A stretch of 8,073 nt of DNA from Methylococcaceae bacterium NSM2-1. GTDB taxonomy: Bacteria; Pseudomonadota; Gammaproteobacteria; Methylococcales; Methylomonadaceae. A program made the translations under genes and the position numbers. The notes under the pieces are model-generated. The model was not told where the DNA came from and ran no database searches. It saw only the letters and a program-made list of their open reading frames with translations. The DNA is taken from NCBI GenBank assembly GCA_002256705.1, contig NQJI01000148.1, positions 1 through 8,073 of the forward strand, read 5' to 3'. Below, one piece after another: positions 1 through 7,116 of this stretch. Position 1 is the first letter of the stretch. Each line of letters opens with the position of its first letter.

Positions 1-2
1 AT

Positions 3-122
3 ATCGTTAAATCAGAGTATTATAGAATTTTAGTCAGCAGGTTGGAGCATTATTACCCTTCTACACAGAGAACTACTGACATCCTGCTTCAGCCAATTCT
101 TTATTACAAAACAGCAGGTTAA
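3..122 (+). CDS. Possible C-terminal tail of an upstream gene (partial, hypothetical)
   Basis: One frame is open from the left edge of the window to a TAA at 120-122, giving 39 residues that include RILVSRLEHYYPSTQR and end in LLQPILYYKTAG. The composition (mixed charged, aromatic and aliphatic residues, no low complexity) looks protein-like. I do not recognise a family, and 39 open codons can easily arise by chance. If real, it is the end of a gene that starts outside the window and runs in the same direction as the yihY-like gene. Low confidence. Confidence 0.2.
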   Translation: MVKSEYYRILVSRLEHYYPSTQRTTDILLQPILYYKTAG

Positions 123-308
123 ACAGCGAAAACTCGAATTTTGTCGTAGCTAATGCCAATGTAACCTATTGATTGTACGATAAGATTCGTGGGGATACCT
201 CAGACTCCGTATACTACCTTTTCTGATCATCCCACTTGGTACTATATTTAAAAACCACTAAGGCTAACTGGCGAAAGTATTGTTAATTCAAAAGCATAAG
301 ATCAGCAG
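123..308. other. Non-coding leader upstream of the BrkB-family gene
   Basis: No plausible gene is seen in either direction. A TATACT hexamer at 210-215 resembles a sigma70 -10 box, but the best -35 match (TTCGTG at 186-191, 18-base spacing) is poor, so I do not call a promoter. The start codon at 309 is preceded by only a weak purine stretch (AAGATCAGCAG) and no clear Shine-Dalgarno sequence. Confidence 0.3.
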
Positions 309-1622
309 ATGGGACTCAATCTAATCAGTTTTATTAAAGAAGATATATGGCTGTTACATGAGCAAAGACTGCCATTGTTTAAAGCGACGATAATCAAGTC
401 GCTAAAAATAGTTATCTTGTCCGTCCAGGGTTTCTCTCGCGATCTGTGCCCGCTAAGGGCATCCGCATTAACGCTTTACAGTATACTGTCGATAGTGCCT
501 ATCATCGCCATGCTGTTTGGTATCGCCAAGGGTTTCGGTTTTGAAAAAATGCTGGAACAACGATTACTTGAGCAAGCGCCGGATCAAAATATGCTGGTGC
601 TACAGCTCATCAGTTTTGCGCAAAACCTGCTGAACAGCACCAAAGGCGAAGTTATAGCGGGGATTGGCATTGTTGTCCTGTTCTGGACCATAATCAACGT
701 CATTGGTAATATCGAAGAGTCGTTTAACTCCATCTGGAAAATAGGCGCAGGACGATCAATAAGCCGTAAATTTAGCGATTATTTATCTTTAATGCTCCTG
801 GCTCCAGTTTTAATCATAGCGTCGAGCAGTATTACGTTATTCCTGAATACAAAAATAACCTGGCTAATGACCGTGATTGAATTGCCGGAATTCGGCACCT
901 GGCTGGTACTCAGGGCTCTGGGCCTGTTGCCTTTGCTGCTCATGATAGCGTTATTTGCCTTTACGTTTATTTTTATGCCCAATCATAAAATAAACTACAG
1001 GGCCGGCATCATTGCCGGTATTGTTGCCGGTATTTTGTATCATCTGTCGCAGTGGGCTTATCTGAGTCTTCAGATTGGCGTATCAAGTTATAATGCAATT
1101 TACGGCAGTTTCGCAGCATTACCCCTGTTTGTCGTCTGGTTGCAAATGGGCTGGATGATTGTCCTATTGGGTTGTGAAGTGGCTTTTTTTCTACAGAATT
1201 ATGAGATTTATCGAAATAACAAACGATTCTCTGATTTAAGTTTCTCATTGAAAAAAGTCATTGCCCTGCAAACAACTCATTTGATTATCAAGAATTTCAT
1301 GCAAGTGAATCGTCCATTAACCGCAGCCCAAATAGCGACGAGACTGGTTATACCGATAGCCATTATTCAGCCCGTTTTATCCGAATTAATGGCAAGTCAT
1401 ATTATTGTCGAGTTTAAAAATCAGGATGAAATTGAAGAGTTTTACCAGCCTGCGTTAGATATCAATAGACTCACTATTGCTTATGTTATTAACGCCCTGG
1501 AACAATGTGGACAAAATCATTTACCGGATATCAATCAGGAGCGACTGTTTATGAATGCAGTCAATAATTTCAGGATATTGATGGAAGCCTCTGATCAAAA
1601 TCGTTTGTTAAAAGATATTTAG
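309..1622 (+). CDS. yihY: YihY/virulence factor BrkB family inner-membrane protein with C-terminal winged-helix-like extension
   Basis: This is an integral inner-membrane protein of the YihY/BrkB family. The biochemical role of the family is unsettled: BrkB was named for serum resistance in Bordetella, and the old RNase BN label was a misassignment. Family hallmarks seen are LRASALTLYSILSIVPIIAM (residues 49-68), FWTIINVIGNIEESFNSIW (125-143) and YNAIYGSFAALPLFVVWLQ (261-279). About six hydrophobic segments lie near residues 52-74, 114-134, 157-179, 200-222, 232-254 and 268-296. The usual family core is about 290 residues; here another ~130 follow. Residues 310-437 are soluble, and the stretch around 318-370 (RPLTAAQIATRL, then PVLSELMASHIIVEF) has the helix-turn-helix plus wing character of a winged-helix domain. 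The C-terminus NRLLKDI matches what I recall from long versions in methanotroph-like gammaproteobacteria. The ATG at 309 is chosen because the protein then starts with an amphipathic segment typical of the family. The ribosome binding site is weak. The gene is 63 bases upstream of ade on the same strand, with no evident functional link. The family call is firm; the function is unknown. Confidence 0.92.
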   Translation: MGLNLISFIKEDIWLLHEQRLPLFKATIIKSLKIVILSVQGFSRDLCPLRASALTLYSILSIVPIIAMLFGIAKGFGFEKMLEQRLLEQAPDQNMLVLQLISFAQNLLNSTKGEVIAGIGIVVLFWTIINVIGNIEESFNSIWKIGAGRSISRKFSDYLSLMLLAPVLIIASSSITLFLNTKITWLMTVIELPEFGTWLVLRALGLLPLLLMIALFAFTFIFMPNHKINYRAGIIAGIVAGILYHLSQWAYLSLQIGVSSYNAIYGSFAALPLFVVWLQMGWMIVLLGCEVAFFLQNYEIYRNNKRFSDLSFSLKKVIALQTTHLIIKNFMQVNRPLTAAQIATRLVIPIAIIQPVLSELMASHIIVEFKNQDEIEEFYQPALDINRLTIAYVINALEQCGQNHLPDINQERLFMNAVNNFRILMEASDQNRLLKDI

Positions 1623-1685
1623 TGCCTGAACGAAAAAGCCGGTTTTCAAGTAAAAACCATAAAATAGGGTCATAAGGTAGCAAAA

Positions 1686-3320
1686 ATGAGTCACGGCAAT
1701 ATGATAGCCAATATTGTTCAGCCTCTTGAGCGTCGGATTTTTCTGGCTGAAGTTTATTGGGACAATGGCCACATTATGACTATTAACAAACGTGGCGATG
1801 AAGACCCGCGCTTGACTTATTTAATGCCTGGTTTTATTGATGCGCATGTTCATATCGAAAGTTCAATGCTCACGCCTTGCGAGTTTGCCCGTATTGCCTG
1901 CCGGCATGGAACCGTAGCCACGGTTTCAGATCCCCATGAGATCGCCAATGTACTTGGGCTGGAGGGTATAGCCTTTATGGTTGATAACGCACGGTTAACA
2001 CCTTTACAGATTTTTTTTGGCGCACCATCGTGTGTCCCTGCAACGCCCTTTGAAACCTCCGGTGCCCGGCTCGAAAGCGAACAACTGGACTTTCTGTTTA
2101 AAAACAAGATCACTGCCTATTTATCAGAAATGATGAATTTCCCGGCGGTACTGAACAACGATCCACGCATACTGGCAAAGCTGGAATTAGCCAAACGTTA
2201 TGGCTGCCCTATCGATGGTCATGCGCCCGGTTTAACGGGTGAGGATTTGAGACGTTATGCGGACGCGGGCATTTCTAGCGACCATGAATGCAGCTCCTTG
2301 ACTGAAGCGGAAGCCAAATTGGCGGCTGGACTCTCTATTTTAATCAGAGAAGGTTCAGCGGCGCGTAATTTCGAGGCATTACATCCGTTAATCAGCCAAT
2401 TTCCTGACAAAGTGATGTTTTGCAGCGATGACAAACATCCTGATGATTTGGTCTCAGGACATATCAATTTGCTGGCAGCAAGGGCTGTCGCTAAAGGTCA
2501 CTCTGTCTTTGATGTCCTCCGTTGTGCCTGTTTAAATCCGATCAGGCACTATGATTTACCTGTTGGGCAATTGAAGGTTGGTGACCGTATGGATGCCGTG
2601 GAAGCCGAAAACCTACAGACATTTGCACCTGTCAGTACATGGATAGCGGGGCAGAAAGTAGCTCAGCAGGGCAAAAGTCTGTTGGCCAGCATCAAACCCA
2701 CACCTGTTAATCGCTTTAATGCCCGCACTATAACAATCTCTGATCTGGAGGTAGCAGCAAGTGGACAGCAAATTCGAGTCATAAAAGCAGTGGATGGCGA
2801 ATTGTTCACACATGAGGTACTACATTCGCCAAAAATTAAAAACCATAAAATAGTACCTGACCTTGCTCGTGATATTCTGTTATTAGCCGTTATTAACCGT
2901 TACCAGCCCGCCAAACCCGCCCTGGCTTTTATTCAGGGATTTGGCTTGCAAGAGTGTGCCTTGGCATCCAGCGTGGCCCACGACTCTCATAATATTATCT
3001 CGGTTGGTACAGATGCCGGGTTCGTGTGCCTGGCGGTCAATAAAATTATTGCCGCCCAAGGCGGCATTGCCATTGCCAATGCCCAGGGTGTTGAACTTTT
3101 ACCACTACCTATTGCCGGATTGATGAGTGATGGCGATGGCGATTCAGTTGCGGCACGTTATGCGGAACTGGATAATGCCGCTAAAAAAATGGGTTCATCG
3201 CTACGCGCACCTTTTATGACGCTGGCTTTTATGGCGTTATTGGTGATCCCCGATTTAAAGTTGAGCGATCAAGGCTTATTTGATGGAAGATCGTTTACAT
3301 TTACTTCATTAACGGTGTAA
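1686..3320 (+). CDS. ade: Adenine deaminase (adenine to hypoxanthine)
   Basis: Adenine deaminase (EC 3.5.4.2) hydrolyses adenine to hypoxanthine and ammonia in the cytoplasm, for purine salvage or degradation. The 544-residue length fits the bacterial Ade/AdeC family of the metal-dependent amidohydrolase superfamily. Visible motifs are the metal-binding GFIDAHVHIESSML (residues 49-62, His54 and His56), YLSEMM with Glu148, the IDGHAPGL motif with His179, the SSDHECSS segment with His200, and FCSDDKHPDDL with Asp248/Asp249 and His251. The Ade-specific C-terminal domain has SSVAHDSHNIISVGTD (428-443) and the GGIAI segment (459-463). All expected motifs are present, so the gene looks intact. The ATG at 1686 has an AAGG sequence at 1674-1677, eight bases upstream. 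It is the first gene of a tight operon, with the Fe-S protein starting five bases after its stop, which suggests translational coupling. The context indicates that hypoxanthine was meant to pass to a xanthine dehydrogenase. Deamination of other substrates cannot be judged from sequence. Confidence 0.95.
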   Translation: MSHGNMIANIVQPLERRIFLAEVYWDNGHIMTINKRGDEDPRLTYLMPGFIDAHVHIESSMLTPCEFARIACRHGTVATVSDPHEIANVLGLEGIAFMVDNARLTPLQIFFGAPSCVPATPFETSGARLESEQLDFLFKNKITAYLSEMMNFPAVLNNDPRILAKLELAKRYGCPIDGHAPGLTGEDLRRYADAGISSDHECSSLTEAEAKLAAGLSILIREGSAARNFEALHPLISQFPDKVMFCSDDKHPDDLVSGHINLLAARAVAKGHSVFDVLRCACLNPIRHYDLPVGQLKVGDRMDAVEAENLQTFAPVSTWIAGQKVAQQGKSLLASIKPTPVNRFNARTITISDLEVAASGQQIRVIKAVDGELFTHEVLHSPKIKNHKIVPDLARDILLLAVINRYQPAKPALAFIQGFGLQECALASSVAHDSHNIISVGTDAGFVCLAVNKIIAAQGGIAIANAQGVELLPLPIAGLMSDGDGDSVAARYAELDNAAKKMGSSLRAPFMTLAFMALLVIPDLKLSDQGLFDGRSFTFTSLTV

Positions 3321-3325
3321 TCGCC

Positions 3326-3784
3326 ATGAGCAAATTTCTGTTAAATCAACAGCTAGTCGAAGAAGATTTACCCGCCAGCGCAATATTGCTGGATATTATT
3401 CGCCATCATCGTGGCTTGACCGGCACCAAAGAAGTCTGCCGGGAAGGCGACTGCGGTGCTTGCCAGGTATTATTGGGCAAACTGACAGATGGAAGCTTAC
3501 AGTATCAGTCGGTTAATGCCTGTTTACTGCCGTTAGGTGCGGTTGCAGGTTTCCATGTTGTCACCATAGAGGGTATTAACAGTGAGCAAATTAACCCGAT
3601 TCAACAGGCGCTGGTAAGCCATGGCGCGATTCAGTGTGGCTTTTGTACGCCCGGTTTAGTCATGGCGTTGACTGGTTTTTTTCTAGCTAATCCGGAATCC
3701 GATGAAGACGCCGCGACAGATGCGGTAGCCGGTAATTTATGTCGCTGCAAAACGCGCCATAAAACAGCTATGCAGTCAGTTTGA
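3326..3784 (+). CDS. 2Fe-2S domain of xanthine dehydrogenase small subunit, probably the N-terminal half of a frameshifted gene
   Basis: This is the electron-transfer Fe-S domain of a xanthine oxidase family molybdenum hydroxylase, which passes electrons from the Mo cofactor through two 2Fe-2S clusters to FAD. The plant-ferredoxin-type cluster cysteines are in CREGDCGACQ (Cys38, Cys43, Cys46) and Cys66. The second cluster uses CGFCTPG (Cys104, Cys107) and GNLCRC (Cys139, Cys141). All eight ligands are present. In the family GNLCRC is followed by TGYxxI and a helix. Here the frame instead reads KTRHKTAMQSV and stops. In the frame of the downstream FAD gene the same DNA reads KRAIKQLCSQFDLSCSP, which looks like the normal continuation of that helix and runs without a stop into the FAD protein. 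The 152-residue product is therefore probably a truncated half of a ~480-residue fused Fe-S/FAD subunit. The start at 3326 is five bases after the ade stop with no strong Shine-Dalgarno sequence, so translation probably couples to ade. An alternative is a naturally separate small Fe-S subunit, but the abnormal C-terminus argues against it. Confidence 0.85.
   Translation: MSKFLLNQQLVEEDLPASAILLDIIRHHRGLTGTKEVCREGDCGACQVLLGKLTDGSLQYQSVNACLLPLGAVAGFHVVTIEGINSEQINPIQQALVSHGAIQCGFCTPGLVMALTGFFLANPESDEDAATDAVAGNLCRCKTRHKTAMQSV
3746..3755 (+). other. Probable frameshift/deletion junction splitting the Fe-S and FAD domains
   Basis: Codons for Cys-Arg-Cys end at 3748 and four A bases follow (3749-3752). 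Reading from 3750 gives KRAIKQL in the FAD-gene frame, one base out of register with the Fe-S frame. The conserved TGYxxI expected after CRC is absent from every frame here. The simplest explanation is a small deletion whose length is not a multiple of three. A sequencing or assembly error cannot be excluded but would not by itself explain the missing motif. Confidence 0.6.
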
Positions 3785-3800
3785 CCTGTCTTGTTCACCC

Positions 3801-4763
3801 ATGGCGCAGAGAATCGATGACTTGATTCAATGGCAGATATTACCGGCTTATTTTTCAACCGTAGCACAAACACTCTTGCCGCTGTCACCCTGTAATCCCT
3901 CAATTCCAGTGCTAAATTCAGTGCTTGTTGCCGGCGGAACTGATTTATTTGTAAAAAAACCGGAACGGTTACAATCCCGATCGATACATTTTTTGATACC
4001 TGCGCCCGTTGTTGAAAACATTCGCTACGAAAATCAGCAATGCATCATTAAGGCAACGGCTACCATTGAGCAATTGAGAACTTCACCCCTGATTCAGCAA
4101 CTGTTTCCGGCTGTAGTTGAGGATTTTAAATTAATCTGTTCTGCTCCGGTTCGGCAGCGGGCGACAATCGGTGGAAATCTGGTTAACGCTTCCCCTATAG
4201 CTGATCTGGCGATATTTTTTCTGGCTCTGGACGCTCAGCTAATAATGGCTTCAGAAAAAAATCGTCGAACCATTGCCTTAACACACTTTTTTCAAACCTA
4301 TAAAAAAGTTGATTTACAGGCTGGCGAACAGGTTCTGGAAATTTTGTTTGATAAGTCAAACACTCGTTACTTCAGTTACGAAAAAGTCAGCAAACGCACT
4401 TACCTGGACATTGCCAGCGTTAATTCAGCCATAAGTATTCAACAGACTGATGGGCGAATTGAGACAGCACATTTGGCCGCCGGAGGCGTGGCAGCCATTC
4501 CGTTTTATCTGACAAAAACCTGCGCTTATTTACAGGGTAAAACTATCAAGCCCTCAACCATCCATGAAGCTGTCGAAATCGCCCAAAGCGAAGTTGCCCC
4601 GATTTCTGATATTCGTGGATCAGCTCAATATAAATGCTTATTGTTAAGGCAATTGATTTTCGCGCATTTTCTCAAACTTTTTCCGGAAGCCATCAACTGG
4701 GAATCTCTAAATACCCAAAATAAAAGTAAGCAATATGGAAATTCATGTTCGACAAGCCTTTAA
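3801..4763 (+). CDS. FAD-binding domain protein of xanthine dehydrogenase, probably the C-terminal half of a fused small subunit
   Basis: This is the FAD-binding (CO dehydrogenase flavoprotein-like) part of a xanthine dehydrogenase, which takes electrons from the Fe-S clusters and gives them to NAD or another acceptor. Motifs seen are VLVAGGTDLFV (residues 41-51), contacting the FAD pyrophosphate, and RQRATIGGNLVNASPIADL (118-136), the second FAD-binding signature. EKVSKRTYLDIASVNSA (194-210) and APISDIRGSAQYKCLLLRQL (266-285) mark the C-terminal flavoprotein domain. The ATG at 3801 is only the first Met of this frame. The frame is open further upstream, and bases 3750-3800 encode a linker (KRAIKQL and onward) that belongs to a fused Fe-S/FAD protein. 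The start MAQRIDDLIQWQILPAYF is itself typical inter-domain linker, and I see no Shine-Dalgarno sequence for it. So this is most likely the distal half of a split gene rather than an independent subunit. The FAD domain looks complete. The last ~20 residues overlap, in another frame, a possible start of the missing Mo subunit at 4735. Confidence 0.85.
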   Translation: MAQRIDDLIQWQILPAYFSTVAQTLLPLSPCNPSIPVLNSVLVAGGTDLFVKKPERLQSRSIHFLIPAPVVENIRYENQQCIIKATATIEQLRTSPLIQQLFPAVVEDFKLICSAPVRQRATIGGNLVNASPIADLAIFFLALDAQLIMASEKNRRTIALTHFFQTYKKVDLQAGEQVLEILFDKSNTRYFSYEKVSKRTYLDIASVNSAISIQQTDGRIETAHLAAGGVAAIPFYLTKTCAYLQGKTIKPSTIHEAVEIAQSEVAPISDIRGSAQYKCLLLRQLIFAHFLKLFPEAINWESLNTQNKSKQYGNSCSTSL

Positions 4764-4878
4764 ATATATCGACGCGCAGATAAGGTCAATAACCAGTTCA
4801 GAAGAAAAAGAAGTGTGCACAAAAAAACCGATCCAACTCAAACGGGTATGCTTTTACGGTTGGCTAAAGCTGGGCTAG
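4735..4878 (+). pseudogene. Possible remnant of the molybdopterin-binding xanthine dehydrogenase large subunit (start only)
   Basis: An ATG at 4735, preceded by a purine-rich AAGTAAG, overlaps the end of the FAD gene in a different frame, as cofactor-subunit genes often do. It encodes MEIHVRQAFKYIDAQ, which resembles the N-terminus of Mo-binding subunits of this family (…NIDA/S…HVRGES…). The similarity stops there: the frame continues with unrelated-looking residues and ends at a TAG at 4876-4878. The expected ~750 codons, including the Mo-cofactor motifs, are absent between here and the convergent gene at 4913. I infer that an internal deletion removed the large subunit. Only ~15 residues support the identity, so this is suggestive. 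Confidence 0.4.
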
Positions 4879-4882
4879 CTCG

Positions 4883-4911
4883 CGGTTTTACAATTCGCTG
4901 AATCGTAACCG
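4883..4911. terminator. Candidate hairpin between convergent operons
   Basis: CGGTT pairs with AACCG at the ends, and ACAATTC with GAATCGT inside, around a GCT loop. There is a two-base bulge and one A-C mismatch on the + strand, which becomes a G-U wobble in the - strand RNA. On the + strand it is followed by TTTAATTT, giving a weak intrinsic-terminator look for the purine operon. The T stretch runs into the end of aas. For aas transcription the hairpin lies just past the stop but lacks a U tract. Confidence 0.35.
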
Positions 4912-4912
4912 T

Positions 4913-7060
4913 TTAATTTCGATGCGCACCACTTGCCAGTTCGATAACAGCTGGATAATTGACTTTACCCGTCGCCATGACTGGAATTGCATCAACTATC
5001 AAAATCTTCTTGGGCAGACTGATGTGGGCAACTCCTGGCGATGCTGCAGCCAGATCATTAACGGTTGCCCGTTTTTGAGTGGTGACCAAAATAATCTGTT
5101 CACCTTTTTTTGCATCGGGTAAGCTGATTGCAGCGTGATGTGCGTCCGGCCAGGCATTAGTGGCCAACTGCTCGACAGCGGCTAAGGAGACCATTTCGCC
5201 GCTCACCTTGGCGAAACGTTTACTACGACCGCGTATGCTGATGAAACCTTCATCATCGACATGAACAATATCGCCGGTGTCATACCAGCCCTTGCCATAA
5301 ACGGATTCAGGCGGGACCAGTTTGCCGGGGTTGTCAGCCAATAGATAACCCAGCATGATATTAGGGCCCCTGACGTGCAGTTGACCTGCATCTTTAATAC
5401 CTTCAACAGGTTCCAGTTTGTGTTCCATACAGGGCATAAAGCGGCCTACAGTACCCGCCTTATAATAGAGAGGCGTGTTAACCGAGGTTATCGGTGAGGT
5501 TTCGGTAGCCCCGTAACCTTCCAAAATACGAATGCCGAATTTATCCGCCCAGACCTGGCGGGTGCTTTCCTGCAGCTTTTCGGCCCCGGCAACTACATAT
5601 CGCATATTATAAAAGTCATAGGCGTGCGCTTTTTTAGCATAGGCCGCAAAAAAAGTATTGGTGCCAAACATGATAGTGGCATGGATTTCATAAGCAATTT
5701 CAGGGATAACGGCGAAATGCAGGGGTGTCGGATAAAAGAAAGTTTTCATGCCGCTAATAATCGGCAGTATGGTGCCGACCGTAAAGCCAAAGGAATGAAA
5801 CATGGGTAAAAAGTTGAGCACAATATCCAGGGAATTAAAACTGATACAGGCTTCTAACTGTTTAAGATTGCCCACAATGTTGGCATGGGAAAGCACTACG
5901 CCTTTGGGCGTGCCCTCCGAGCCGGAGGTGAATAAAACCACCGCCGGACTGTCAGGGCTATATTGTTTATGTTTGTACCAGAAATCAGCCGTTCTGCATT
6001 TTATCAGTGCGGTAAATTTGTCCAGCACGGAAATGTTTTTGGCCAAATCTTCCAGATACACTAACACACACTGTTTGCTTAACTGGCCGGCTTCCTCGTT
6101 TAAATCACCCAGCTCTATAAAACGGCGAGACGTTAACACGGTTTTCACTTGTGCTGTTCGACAAGCAGACAGCATACCTGCGGAACCGGTTGAAAAATTC
6201 AACATAGCGGGTACACGGCCATGCAACTGCAAGCCCAGGATAGTAATGAGGGTTTTAGTAGAATTGGGCAGAAGGACACCGACATTTTCGCCGCTTGCAG
6301 TAATATTTTTTAATTCATTACCGATAGCAACGCTACCCGTGATCAAGCCGTCATAGGTCAACGGGATGCGTTCCAGATCTTCGACAATCCTGTGTTTACC
6401 TCCGTGCACCCGGCGCGCTTCAAGCAGGCTGGTGAAAATGGTTTGCCGGTAAGGACTGGTGACAAACATCATTTTAGTCATAATATCCGCTAGAAGGTGG
6501 CCACAGTAGGTACGACGGGTTTTGCCCCTGAGGTTTTCGGGAGCGGAAATAGTCTCAGGCGGTAGAATTTGAATGGTGATTTTAGGAAATAATCGTAAAC
6601 GGACAATTCTGTGCAGTTTTGAAAAATGCGTATATTGGGCGCCCGATATGCGTACCGGCAAAACGGCGGCTTCGGATTTATCGGCGACCATGCCCGTCCC
6701 GTCATAGATTTTCATTAATGACCCGGTAACCGAAATTCGACCTTCCGGAAAAATTACGGTCTTGGAATCATTTTCCAGATAATGAATTAAATCTTTTAAC
6801 GATATGGGATGCGTAGGATCCATCGGGAATACCCGCGATAACCTCAGGAAAGGTTTCAACCACCAGCGTTGAGACATTTGCGTGCTAATCGCAAAGGTTA
6901 TGTCGTCGGGCAAAAAAACGCCCAACAATAACGGATCCAAAAAAGAGGTGTGGTTGGCCACAATCAAAACCCGCTTTCCGGCTTTTTTGTAGTTGTCCAG
7001 ACCAGTAATCTCAACCTTGTATATTAAAGTCAGCAGCCAGTGTAAAAATTTTTTTAGCAT
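4913..7060 (-). CDS. aas: Bifunctional 2-acylglycerophosphoethanolamine acyltransferase / acyl-ACP synthetase
   Basis: Aas re-acylates lysophosphatidylethanolamine at the inner membrane, using acyl-ACP made by its own synthetase domain, so it repairs phospholipids and takes in exogenous fatty acids. The 715 residues match E. coli Aas (719) over the full length. Residues 1-200 form the PlsC-like acyltransferase: NHTSFLD (36-42) is the catalytic HX4D motif, VIFPEGRIS (102-110) the substrate-binding block, and TGSLMKIYDGTGMVA (112-126) is almost as in E. coli. Residues ~205-715 form the AMP-binding synthetase: LFTSGSEGTPKGVV (376-389) is the P-loop motif, LPMFHSFGFTVG (418-429) follows, then RYVVAGAEKLQEST (487-500), ILEGYGATETSP (512-523), GWYDTGD (591-597), GRSKRFAKVSGEMVS (611-625), and the C-terminal ATGKVNY with catalytic Lys699. 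No expected motif is missing. The start is supported by an AAGGAG ribosome binding site six bases upstream. The gene stands alone, convergent with the purine operon. The lysophospholipid transporter LplT, often adjacent in enterobacteria, is not in this window. Confidence 0.95.
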   Translation of the reverse strand: MLKKFLHWLLTLIYKVEITGLDNYKKAGKRVLIVANHTSFLDPLLLGVFLPDDITFAISTQMSQRWWLKPFLRLSRVFPMDPTHPISLKDLIHYLENDSKTVIFPEGRISVTGSLMKIYDGTGMVADKSEAAVLPVRISGAQYTHFSKLHRIVRLRLFPKITIQILPPETISAPENLRGKTRRTYCGHLLADIMTKMMFVTSPYRQTIFTSLLEARRVHGGKHRIVEDLERIPLTYDGLITGSVAIGNELKNITASGENVGVLLPNSTKTLITILGLQLHGRVPAMLNFSTGSAGMLSACRTAQVKTVLTSRRFIELGDLNEEAGQLSKQCVLVYLEDLAKNISVLDKFTALIKCRTADFWYKHKQYSPDSPAVVLFTSGSEGTPKGVVLSHANIVGNLKQLEACISFNSLDIVLNFLPMFHSFGFTVGTILPIISGMKTFFYPTPLHFAVIPEIAYEIHATIMFGTNTFFAAYAKKAHAYDFYNMRYVVAGAEKLQESTRQVWADKFGIRILEGYGATETSPITSVNTPLYYKAGTVGRFMPCMEHKLEPVEGIKDAGQLHVRGPNIMLGYLLADNPGKLVPPESVYGKGWYDTGDIVHVDDEGFISIRGRSKRFAKVSGEMVSLAAVEQLATNAWPDAHHAAISLPDAKKGEQIILVTTQKRATVNDLAAASPGVAHISLPKKILIVDAIPVMATGKVNYPAVIELASGAHRN

Positions 7061-7066
7061 AGGTTT

Positions 7067-7072
7067 CTCCTT
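7067..7072 (-). promoter_or_regulatory. Shine-Dalgarno site of aas
   Basis: Read on the - strand, this is AAGGAG six bases before the aas ATG at 7060. It fixes that ATG as the start and agrees with the E. coli N-terminus. Confidence 0.75.
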
Positions 7073-7110
7073 ACGTTATCTTGATGGGCATTGTATATGT
7101 TCTGAGTTGG

Positions 7111-7116
7111 ATTATA
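7111..7116 (-). promoter_or_regulatory. Candidate -10 box for aas
   Basis: On the - strand this is a perfect TATAAT about 50 bases upstream of the aas start. The matching -35 region (around 7134-7139, CAGCTG) is far from consensus and there is no extended TGn, so this is only a candidate in AT-rich DNA. Confidence 0.3.

Noticed and set aside
34..120. Nine-base direct repeat CAGCAGGTT at 35-43 and 112-120
   Set aside because: Only two short copies with no further similarity around them; may be chance, and both fall inside the possible partial frame.
1641..1658. GGTTTT/AAAACC hairpin between the BrkB-type gene and ade
   Set aside because: A six-pair AT-rich stem without a following T run; too weak to call a terminator.
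5802..6356. 184-codon open frame on the + strand inside aas
   Set aside because: It lies wholly antisense to the well-supported aas gene and has no ribosome binding site or recognisable motif.
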